From: Sthenelais limicola | Lineage: Eukaryota > Annelida > Polychaeta > Phyllodocida > Sigalionidae | NCBI GenBank assembly: GCA_942159475.1 | Contig: OW804102.1 | Location: 31,440,873 to 31,504,872 of the forward strand | DNA length: 64,000 nt | Direction: 5' to 3' | Part shown: piece after piece, positions 18,342 through 28,092 of the stretch | Layout: every line of letters starts with the position of its first letter | Numbering within the stretch: position 1 is the stretch's first letter | Notes under the pieces: generated by a model | Told to the model about the DNA's origin: nothing | The model's database searches: none | Seen by the model: the letters and a program-made list of their open reading frames with translations, nothing else | Translations under genes and position numbers: made by a program

Positions 18342-20749
18342 TAAATCCCAACTCCTGACTTTGGAGCACTCAACCTCGCTGAAACAGTTTGTAAAACTGC
18401 ACACTAGAATAACCAACACAACCCAAACTACCATTGATTTACTTTACTCAAACTCGAAATTTATCATGAAAAGTGCAACAATTAACGCAAATTTAAGTGA
18501 CCATAAGCCGATATTTACCATCATAAAAAAAGAGAGAGAAAAATATAATAAGATTAGCTTTAAATGTCGATCATACAGGCGTTACAGTGAGGAGTTGTTA
18601 ACCAATAAGATGCTTGATCATGATTGGGAATTATTGTTGGAGTCGGGGGATCCGGAGGTGGGATGGGACAACATGTTGAATGCAATAACAAGCACAATAA
18701 ATGAGCTGTGCCCTATCTCAGAGAAAACCAATGTGAGGGCGAGGAAGCCTTGGATAACAGGTGAACTGTTAGACCTTATGAAATCGAGAGAAGCTAAAAA
18801 GCAGTAGTCTTCAGGATAGGGCTAAACAACTGAGAAGGCGTGTAAACCATCTATCTAGAAATTTGAAAAACAACTATATAAAGAATGAAATTGAACAAAA
18901 CAGTAATAACCCAAAACTTTTTTGGTTGACTTTAGGTCCTATGGTAAATGGTAAGCAGCGCTCTCAATACAAAGATATAAGCCTAATAGAAGATAATGTG
19001 GAAATCGGAAAAGAGAATGTCCCAAATAAATTCAATGGCTTCTTCGCCTCCATTGAGAATGTCCCAAATAAATTCAATGGCTTCTTCGCCTCCTAGCGGA
19101 GCAAATAAGTGTACCAAATAATGATGAAAATGTCAAATATGAAGAAATCAACAATGATGTAAATTCAGACTTGAATAGTCGTTTCCAATATGTACCTAGT
19201 TCTATAAATAATCTAAAACGAATAATAGATAGTATCCCCTCCAGTAAATCCTCTGGTGTTAAAGATATGCCTGCATGGTTATTGAAAATATCTTTGAAAG
19301 TACTAGCTAGTCATTTTCTGAAAATCGTTGAGAAAACATATTCGTCAAGTAAGATTCAAAAAAGCTGGAAGGCTTCTATAGTAACACCCCTATATAAGGC
19401 AGGTAGTAATACAGATCCGAGTAACTACCGACCTGTATCATCGATATTATTACCAGCGAAAATAGTAGAAAAAATCTTCCACCAACAGGTGACAGCCTAT
19501 CTAGAGGACAATAGTATACTCTACAATGCACAATATGGGTTTAGGTCAGGTTACTCAACGCAGGACGCACTGCTAAATTATCTTAATTCGATTTACAATG
19601 TACTGAATGATGGGCAGGCGGTGAGAGCAGCCTACCTCGACCTCAGAAAGGCTTTTGACACGGTTAACCATGCAAGACTTTTATCGCAACTAGCATGAAT
19701 AGGAATTCAGGGAAGGGAATTGGAGTGGTTTAAGAATTATCTTACAAACCGATTTCAGGCAGTATGAGTAAACAAATTAAGATCTAACACTGAACTAATA
19801 ACCTGTGGGGTCCCCCAGGGGACCACTTTAGGCCCACTCCTATTCAAAATTTACATCAATGATTTACCAAAATATATTCTAAATTCAAATATACAAATGT
19901 TCGCTGACGATACGATAAATTTATGGCGTGGGCCAGTCAACTGTCGAAATTACAAAAAAACTCCAAAAAGATTTAAATGCACTAAGCTATTGGTGCAAAA
20001 CAAATAAAATTTCTTTAAATCTTGGAAAAACAAAGATATAAACTTTTTTTGGTCAGAACATTCTGAGGTCGAGGTGGGAGAAAGACGAGTCTTATTTAAG
20101 ACAGGAAAATGTACTAGCCTTGGATGGAAGTCACCTCGAGGAGGTAAAGGAATATAAGTATTTAGGGATAACAATCGATAAAACCCTAAAATTTAAAGAG
20201 CAAGTACAAAAATTGACAAAATTATTAAATTTCAAAAGCTGGCAATTGGCAAAACTCAGGGATAAGCTACCATCGAAAACATTATTATTAATTTATAAAG
20301 TCATGATATTGCCACTGATCGACCAGTCTGATATTTTGCATGATTCTCATACTACGACGGGTACAAGCCGATTACAGGTCATCCAAAACAAAATATTAAG
20401 AATCATATTCCGACTCCCACCCAGGGCTAACGTAGACCAAACCCATATTGATAATTGTATTTTGCCATTGAAACACAGGCGCAGATTACATCTGTTACAG
20501 GCGGGCCATCGTCTGGCGAGGAATCCAAAAAATATTGACCTTAGATTAATTAACACTAGAAACTTCGCGGAAGGAAGAAAAGTATTGAAACAAATTACAC
20601 TGAAGAATGAGCAAATGAGAAAATCTGTACTATTTCGCGTCACGTTTTCTTGGAATAGGCTCCAGACGATGGCACACCGACTGCTTGACCCCAAAGCATT
20701 GAAGAACCATGTAAAGCAAATCCCATATGGGATGGCAACTATTTCATAG
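18342..20749 (+). pseudogene. LINE-A ORF2, rest of endonuclease, linker, reverse transcriptase and C-terminal region
   Basis: The first segment completes the endonuclease: FVKLHTRITNTTQTTIDLLY and NANLSDHKPIF. A linker follows with RKPWITGELLDLM (18342-18807). After a frameshift comes 18863-19096, which holds a tandem duplication of VPNKFNGFFAS. RT motifs start at 19171: SSKSSGVKDMP, ASIVTPLYKAG, NYRPVSSI, AQYGFRSGYSTQDAL and AAYLDLRKAFDTVNH. Then TAG-type breaks interrupt (about 19696 and 19766), followed by GVPQGTTLGPLLF and MFADDTINLW. The frame 20120-20749 carries YLGITIDKTL and the FSWNRLQTM tail. This is a CR1/L2-like RT. At least four frame breaks make it inactive. Confidence 0.85.
19014..19095 (+). 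repeat. Tandem duplication of about 42 bp in LINE-A
   Basis: GAGAATGTCCCAAATAAATT through CTTCTTCGCCTCC occurs twice in a row, encoding ENVPNKFNGFFAS twice and ending in a stop. It is a perfect or near-perfect recent duplication in dead coding sequence. Confidence 0.9.
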
Positions 20750-21080
20750 ATTGATATATATGTACAATGACCAACCTGCTATCATACCTCCATAACCAAG
20801 AACCAAAATCTTCACTTATATAATTGTATAACAACTGAATCACATTGAACTTGATTTATTATTTATTGTATTATTCAAGATTAAAACTGACTGTCAAGAT
20901 TACATTGCCATCACAAAAACTATTAAGTTAATTTACTCCTGATTAGTTTGCTGTGTACTGCTTTCGTCTCAGATGAAAGCGGATTTGTTCACAGCCAAGA
21001 TACATGTAAGAGCAACGGAAGAGGGCTGGCAAACCTCCCATGGTTGGAGAACACGCCCCCTTATTGCAACCAAGGTTGAA
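20750..21080. other. LINE-A 3' tail and unassigned sequence
   Basis: Up to about 20900 this is probably the LINE 3' untranslated region, AT-rich with no clear terminal microsatellite. From 20940 to 21080 nothing is recognised. Sequence shared with RRM gene copy C begins near 21081. Confidence 0.45.
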
Positions 21081-22143
21081 AATAAACGGGATAAATGTAC
21101 TATTTTATGGGTTTTCTAGTTAGTATGTCTGGTGTTCCTGTAGATTTTCTTGTTAAAATAATAGACATCAATGGCAAAAGGATAGGATATCTTTCACGTG
21201 GGGTGATGGAGTCACAGACTCGACCTAAAATCCTGATGAGATCTTGCTATGACTTTTTTTAACTGTTTGTTGATATTAGCGCCCTCTGTGGCGAATTGAC
21301 TCACATATTCATTAACTGATTCACCGTTTTTCATCATTATGTATTACATTTGTAGTGTTCCTTTATCATGTATTATAGATCGTATACCACCTTAAGCTGT
21401 AAACTTAGCTGCTAACTCTGAGGAGATCACGTTTGATTGATTATATAGAAGAAATATTAATCAGTGCCCCTCTTAACCGAAACGTGAAACACTATAAAAA
21501 TTGGAAATATTTATGGAGAATTTTATTTTTATGATGTTCTGTATTAGCAACTAGTGCCAAATGTAGTTTAGTCTAGGAAACAAGAAGCCAAGTGAAGTCT
21601 AACTAAGAAGGCATGACCTGGAAGAGATACCCGGATAAGCTCATCACCTATTTTTCATGTACACCCTTTTGGAAGTAAAGAATTTATTATTATATTATCA
21701 TTATTGAGTGTGGTTTAATGTCTACTGGTTTAAATTTGTACTCTTGTTTCTTGCAGGACGTTTATATATCGGAGGCCTAAGGGCCGACGCCCTGATTAGT
21801 GACATTTGCCTCCAAAATTGTTTGGAGGCAAAACAGATTGATAGACCCATCCGCCCTGATGGGTCTCCGCAAGGGTAAGTGATCACAATGTGATATGGTA
21901 CACCATGAACTGAATAGGTTTCTTACATGGCAACTTTTTTTAGGGTATAAGAGTGAATGTCCCGGGTGAATGTAAGTGTAGGTGCTAGTAACCAAACATT
22001 TATTAGCCTTGATTCCTGCCAAATCTCGGTCTTTTATCAATTGAATAGTTATGCATTTGTATGTTTTTGATTCAAACAATGATCTGATTCATCAATTTAC
22101 AGCTATGCCTTTGCAACTTTTGCGTCAGAGGCAGCGGCCCGAA

Positions 22144-25100
22144 TAGTCAGGTGCCTTAAGGTCAAAACGTTTATTTTTTGGATAAAAGTACCAAAGTTGG
22201 TACACATGTAGGCAAGGGTATACCTTTGAATATTTTTCCTTGCAACAAGAAATGAAATCATTGGAACACCAATTTTCGACACTTTTTCAAAATGGCCACC
22301 AAAAAAATATGATACGTTTCCATTTGGAACATATATGGATAGTAACCCTCATCATAGCTTGTATAAATGTTTCTACCATACTTTACTCCTTAAATACATT
22401 AATAGTGTTGATTAACCTTGTTAGTATTTATCCAATATGGCCGCCAAATTTAAGATTACATACCATTTTGATGATCGTAGTGAGTTAAAGCATAAGTCTG
22501 AGACAAAACTCCAGTTTTGACATACTTGTTAATACTTTACTGCCTAAATGCATTGTCTTTGGTCTTTCAAAGCATCTCACCCAATTTCAAGAGAGTTGAG
22601 TCCTTCATGGATTGCTTTGCTTAGCTTTTGCACTTCTGCAGTGATAGTGACAACCCTGTCCATCATAGGCCAGATGGTAGGCAATGGCCCTTGACTTTCA
22701 TCATTAGCCCCTGAGTTGTTGACATCATCATCATTGCAATGGCCAATTCATTTTTGGGGAAGAAGTCCTCAAACTGCTGCATTAATTCAACTGACAGTTG
22801 CAGTGAACAATTCTGTACTATCTCTTCAGAGGCAGGAGTCAATGTAGGTGGATACAGTCTGTGTCCAGCTTTCTCTAGGAAGGAACACCCTTCCATATTT
22901 TAATTTTATTCTATGGCAGTGGTAGTTATGAGCAGCTGATTGTACATGTAGAATCATCTCCAGCTTTTTCTATATCCATTTGGGAAGCTCTGTCATTGAG
23001 AACCATCTAAGCAATGTCATTCCCCATGCCGCAGAATCTGTGACATGTCAGAGAACATTGTGACATCAATACATGATAATACAATCAATACATATTATAT
23101 CACACTACTATCCTATAGATAAAGAATGCTCAATCTGATATCCAAATCTTCTTCTTCCATCATTTTCATATTCCAAACCTTTGCTCCAATATTTTTGTAT
23201 GCAATCTTGTTAAGGAAAACATGATACCCCAAATGAGATCACACCCAATGTACTTCCAACTCCTTTGGTGAAGGAGCTGTCCATATTTAAATGAATGGCT
23301 GAGCACAGTCAATTGTTATATATACTTTGATATAATCTTCTGTACTTAATACAACAACCTGATGACTGGTTCTAGAAGGTTGCTAGGAAAGATATAAATG
23401 TGCCACTAAATGCTCTGGTGATGATTGAAGGAAAGACCTATTCAAGAATGTTTATGGCCCACCATCTTACTGATTGTTTAGATGTGATGCTCTGAAAAGA
23501 CCAGAAGATGAGAAGACCAGCTCAAATGATCTAGGCACAGCAAGATGATAAAGTGCCCTTCCCAGCAGATGAAGCTGTCCCTGAATGTCACTCATGTTAA
23601 TTTTGTGAAAACAATGTGAGCTTTATACATAAACCTCACAGCCAATTCATTGAGGCATCCACCACAGCAGAAGAACAATGTATTTTGATGTTGTATGTGT
23701 CTGCTGCTGCCAGACTTGTTAATCTATATCAATATCAGGAATACTTCCTTTCCTTGCAGCAAGAGTTGAAGACTATGATGTGACAAAATCTAGTTACATC
23801 CCCTGAACATGATTGAATTAGAATAAATGAATGCACATACTTGTGTATCATGAGTTGAGCAAGCACTCATCTACTCATTGAACTCTTATGGAGACACAAT
23901 ATTGAGAAGGAAAAAGAATGACTGAAATAGCTACATAGCCCTCAACCTTTGAATATGACTGAATGTACACATGTGTTGAAAGAAACCATTCTATGCAAGA
24001 ACTTACTACTTGATACTCTAATCCAGGTGACTATTGTAAGAATACACCACACTAAAGAATGCAGAGATGAAAATAATAGCTCCTCTTCATATCTTCAGAG
24101 CTATGACCAGACCTTGAGAAATTTGCTACTAGTGCAATGGCACACATTGCCTCTTAATGTTGATGGGGAAAACATAGTAGAGAAGCATACTTCGGAGACA
24201 ATAGATGGGAGAACTGTTCCACACTTGTGGAAAGGATGTGATCCTCAGAGGACAGTTTAGAATATGAATTCAAACTCACTCAGCATCAATAGACCCTCAA
24301 CCTTTTTTAATCAAGATCACAGGTAAACTTCAGATTTTGTGGCGACATTGGATTTTGACCAATGTTACTACCCTCATGCTTTGTGTGAAACACCATTTTC
24401 CATTTTCAGGAAGCTAATCAATTTAGCTTAGTCTATGCACAAGATCAACAGACAATGTTTGTTAGCTCCCAGAGGTTCTTTAATGTAGATATCATCAGTC
24501 ACATATTGGGATATCTTTTTAAATAGCATGTGTTCATGGAAAGCCAAATACAACAAAGCTAACTTTTTGTGAGGGTTATTCCAATCCAAGCACCAAGGAC
24601 ATGACCCACCAGAGGAGAAACAACGGTCCTACATGAGTACATGAGTGTATTTTACTGGTACCTTCTGTATTGACTGGAAGAAAACATTTATTAACAACAT
24701 GTTATTTATCAAAAACCTGCTCCTTGCACAAACTTGGTGTCTGCCACATCATTTGGCACTGTTTGGTTTTGTCAGACCATGGGATGCACTTAGTTGCAGT
24801 GTATGTCATGGCTGAATATGCAGGACAGGCATATTTTTCCACAGTTGGAAAGCCAGGAATTTGATTGTGTCTTGCTGGTTGCTTTCTGCTAGTTGATCAG
24901 CTGGCTGCTTGACCCTCTTTTCTGCTGCTGCTACAAAACCACAGATTATAGATACTACTCCTTACTTCTGCTGCTAATAAATAAACCTATAGCCATAGAA
25001 TATATCATCAAATTCAAGCATGGAAGGGTGTTCACCTATCGTGAGAAAAGTTGAGATGGACGTTCACAGATGGATCCCAACCTGTATATAGATCATCCCA

Positions 25101-25978
25101 ACCTGTATATAAATCTACCATTAGTACAAATATTGGGCCATTCCCCTAAACAGCTAGTACAAAATTATTCACTGCAAGTGTCAGTGAATGCAGGAGTTTG
25201 GGGACTTCTTCCATAACATTTAATTTGCCATTGCAATAATGATGATGCTCAGATGACAATGATGAAAGTAAGGAGGACATGACAGTTATCTTACACAAAA
25301 GACATATTGATATTTTTCCATAGCATGGTCTATATTAAAGGCATTTGGTGACATTTATAATTAACAAACATATTGCATTAAATTTTTTACTACAGAAATA
25401 TCTTTCCTGATATCTTTGGTTGTTAAGGCCTTTATAAAACCTAAATTAAGGGTTTTTTTTCGCTTCACAAGCTTCATTCAAGGGAGGATTCTTTTCATGT
25501 TTCTTAATTACCTAAATATTGATTATATTGACTTCATACATATTTCAATAGATACCCCCTGCTTAGAGACATTGAAAAATGTAGTCACACTTAATATTAT
25601 GTTAATATTCCCCCAAGTTATGGCATTTCAACGTTTTAGTGGCAGCCATTTTGTTTTTCTCAATTTTGGGCATGTTCCCCCACCTAGATTTTCCAGGAAT
25701 TTTAGTATGTTGATAAAGGGCACTGAGACTACCCATAACCATTTAGAAACCTTCAGTTACAATTAGATTTTAAAAAAAATTCTAGGTTCAGCCCTTTTTC
25801 ACTCAAATCTCCTGGACTAATATTGAAAATGGCCGAATTAGGGTGTTCGAGTGACATGATTACTTGTTGCAAGGGATAGAATTAATCAGCACATTTTTGT
25901 CTATACATGCAGCAAATTTGGCGCTTTTATCCAAAAAATAAACGTTTCATGCTTTTTTGACCTTAAGGCACCTGACTA
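22144..25978. mobile_element. 3.8-kb DNA element with long terminal inverted repeats, in RRM copy A exon 2
   Basis: The left end TAGTCAGGTGCCTTAAGGTC continues ...AAACGTTTATTTTTTGG, and the right end is its reverse complement with an 11-bp insertion, ending GGCACCTGACTA. GAA is present at both sides (22141-22143 and 25979-25981). Comparison with copies B and C shows the empty site CCCGAAGGGCCC, so a 3-bp target duplication is supported directly. No intact transposase is seen. Minus-strand segments near 24400-24800 (for example reading CPWCLDWN) and 22663-22896 look like decayed coding sequence. The 3-bp duplication occurs in several cut-and-paste superfamilies (PIF/Harbinger, CACTA, Academ, Zator), and I cannot assign one. 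Confidence 0.85.
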
Positions 25979-26668
25979 GAAGGGCCCTAGCCATGGATGG
26001 TGTCTATTTGGCGGGCCGCTGCCTCACAGTACAGGTGGCCCGCCACCAGGTAGAGCATGCTCCACGATTAATGGGGAAAACCGTCGTGGTGACCAATTTA
26101 CCCCGTGGGGTCACCACGGGAATGCTCCTCGAAAGATTCGGAGGCATTTGCGCAAGAATAAGCAGTAGGGGACTTCCGGTTCCGGTTAAAAACTAGTGGA
26201 CGTGCCGAGCTTCAGCTCGAATAGAATTCGGATTGTTAAAGGAAATATACAGCAGAAAAAGATACCAAAAGTTGCAAGAAGTTGTCTAATGACATCAAGA
26301 AGCGGCAGGGAAAATTGGACGCAGTGATCGGTGAGCATAGGAGAAATACAGAGAGATTAGTGTCCAGCTCGTGGGTCAGGCAGGAGCCAATTCAAACTAG
26401 CCGCCATTGTGGACGCTAACGGCGTCCTAGACACGAGGTGACGCAAGTGGATTAAAGTGTTACAAGAGGGAGAGACTGCCATAATAGAAAGAACTGTCTG
26501 GTGAATTTTCCTAGGAATACGATTGGAAGGACAAAGGAACACTGATTTTGGCTAGTTTGTGACTTTGGGATTTTTGTACTTGAACCCTGATTAAAGCAGA
26601 GAGGGCGAGTGAGCCGCCATTGATTATACATCTCCAGCCGTTGACCTAAAATTTCTCGTGAACGGAAC

Positions 26669-28045
26669 ATGGCGGGTGCAGAGAACGATCCGAAGAGGAT
26701 TAAAATGGACAGTGGAGACAACAGTATGGAGGTAGGAGAAGAGGGCGTCAAGGGGGATAAAATAGATACCCTGACGGCCCTAGTTGCCTCAATGAATAAC
26801 AGGATGAAGGCCTGGGAAGAGGGAGTAGATAAGAAAGTGATCGAGTGTGGATCCGTTATCGAGAAAGTTGATGAACTTGGTAACGACGTCAAAGAACTAA
26901 ATAGCATGAAAGCCAAGTTCGAACAGATGGAGAAAAAACTTGCCCTACAGGAGCAAGAAATAATTGCGCTCAGAAAGGCCACAATTCGCAAAGATGATCC
27001 CACCATGAGAAAAATGGCAGAGGAGGTGGATGATGTTAGGGAGGACAGACTCCAAAAAGAAAGAAAGGAGTTGCTGAACAACCTTATATTTGAAGGCATC
27101 CCACGTCGGGAGGGAGAGGAAGACAAGGATGATAAAGTGTACATAGCAAGGGTCATTGCAGAAGTATTGGATAAAGGGGTAAGGATACCCACGCCAAATG
27201 TGTACAAAGTAACTCGAGCGGGCCCCCATATAAAGGTAGCATTTATGCTTGTGCAAGAGGCAGAGAATGTGTGGTCCCATAAGAAAAATCTGAAAGAATT
27301 CAGATTGTCCTCTACCCAGGAGAAAGTGTATATTAAGAGAGACTTGCCCAAAGAGTTAAGAGAGAGAGTCACAAGAGCCGAATACCTAGTGAGGCGGGCA
27401 AGACGTCTGGGTACTCTGGGAGAAGTGTCACAGGATGGAGGGAATGTATTCATAGGAGGTGAGATAGTACCTCATACCGAGTTATATCGGTTACCGACAC
27501 AAATAAATCCCATCTCAATATCCAAGGAAGAGGATGAACATGCGTTTGTATTCTTTGGAAAGGACTCCCCACTTTCGAACCACCATAAGGCGGATTTCTA
27601 TTCAGGTGGGCGAATGTTTACCAGCATGGAACAATACCTAGCTCATTCATGCTTGAGCGCGACTAGTGACGCCGCAAGGGCACAATCTGCGTTGGATGTT
27701 CATGACCCAATGACTTGTAAAAACACCTTGGATAAAGAGAGAAATGCTGATACAGAGGAGTTTAAGCAGTGGCTGTATGGCATTGAAGAGGTGGTTTGTA
27801 TTGGCATTAGAGCCAAAGCCTATCAGAATCCATACGTCGGGGATTATCTAATGCAAACAGGTACAAAAAGACTGGGAGAAGCGGCCCCCTTCAACAAGAG
27901 ATGGGGAATAGGCATGGGACTACGCAATGAAGAGGTGTTGGACACTACCAAATGGCCGGCAGAAGGTAATATCATGGGGAGGTGTTGGGAGAGGATACGA
28001 CAACAGGCCATCGTCAAGAGAAACAAGAAGGGTGGCGGGAGTTAA
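26669..28045 (+). CDS. LINE-B ORF1 protein: coiled coil, RRM, CTD and C-terminal NADAR domain (458 residues)
   Basis: Residues 1-30 are acidic, and about 30-125 form a heptad-like coiled coil (for example MKAKFEQMEKKLALQEQEI). An L1-ORF1-type RRM begins near 137 with LNNLIFEGIPRREGEEDKDD. A CTD-like basic segment with LPKELRERVTRAEYLVRRAR ends near 265. Residues 290-445 form a NADAR/YbiA-like domain: FVFFGKDSPLSNHH, a GGRMFTSMEQYLAHS block near 315-330, LMQTGTKRLGEA, KRWGIGMGL near 411 and NIMGRCWERIRQ near 434. All family blocks are in order and uninterrupted. RRM and CTD bind RNA in L1-type ORF1p. NADAR relatives remove ADP-ribose from guanosine or cleave N-glycosidic bonds. Its role here is unknown; repair of modified element RNA or DNA, or countering host ADP-ribosylation, are guesses. 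Confidence 0.9.
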   Translation: MAGAENDPKRIKMDSGDNSMEVGEEGVKGDKIDTLTALVASMNNRMKAWEEGVDKKVIECGSVIEKVDELGNDVKELNSMKAKFEQMEKKLALQEQEIIALRKATIRKDDPTMRKMAEEVDDVREDRLQKERKELLNNLIFEGIPRREGEEDKDDKVYIARVIAEVLDKGVRIPTPNVYKVTRAGPHIKVAFMLVQEAENVWSHKKNLKEFRLSSTQEKVYIKRDLPKELRERVTRAEYLVRRARRLGTLGEVSQDGGNVFIGGEIVPHTELYRLPTQINPISISKEEDEHAFVFFGKDSPLSNHHKADFYSGGRMFTSMEQYLAHSCLSATSDAARAQSALDVHDPMTCKNTLDKERNADTEEFKQWLYGIEEVVCIGIRAKAYQNPYVGDYLMQTGTKRLGEAAPFNKRWGIGMGLRNEEVLDTTKWPAEGNIMGRCWERIRQQAIVKRNKKGGGS

Positions 28046-28092
28046 ACTGGTGCACGGGACATGACCGCTAGACCGGATATTGTATATCCAAG

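Larger units (their letters stand above)
1197..20749 (+). mobile_element. LINE-A: CR1/L2-like non-LTR retrotransposon, interrupted
   Basis: The parts read in one order and one strand: coiled-coil/RRM/NADAR ORF1 (1197-2686), an SGNH-like ORF (2750-3436), an APE-type endonuclease (3759-4427, resumed at 18342) and a reverse transcriptase (to 20749). The endonuclease breaks just after its GDFNVD motif and resumes after the LTR retrotransposon, with the TR-T-N and SDHKP motifs in the expected order. A fragment of RRM-gene exon 2 sits at that break. A local duplication (4277-4456 and 5107-5286) was made before the LTR element landed. Several frameshifts and stops show the copy is dead. Assigning the NADAR and SGNH ORFs to the same element is inference from order and spacing. 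The 5' boundary is not resolved, and the 3' tail probably ends between 20880 and 20940. Confidence 0.75.

Noticed and set aside
18863..19096. Separate small gene
   Set aside because: It is the linker region of LINE-A ORF2 in a shifted frame with a tandem duplication.
21757..22143. Assignment of the two-RRM gene to the DBHS family (NONO/PSPC1)
   Set aside because: It has two RRMs in tandem, but the linker, RRM2 and tail do not show DBHS or NOPS features I can recognise.
21081..22143. The RRM-bearing repeat unit as a transposon
   Set aside because: No terminal repeats or target duplications bound the copies. Ends differ between A, B and C and introns are aligned, which suits segmental duplication better, though a genome-wide copy count is needed to be sure.
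26452..27453. 333-codon open frame on the minus strand
   Set aside because: It is antisense to LINE-B ORF1 and has low-complexity Ser/Leu content. The plus-strand frame has recognisable domains.
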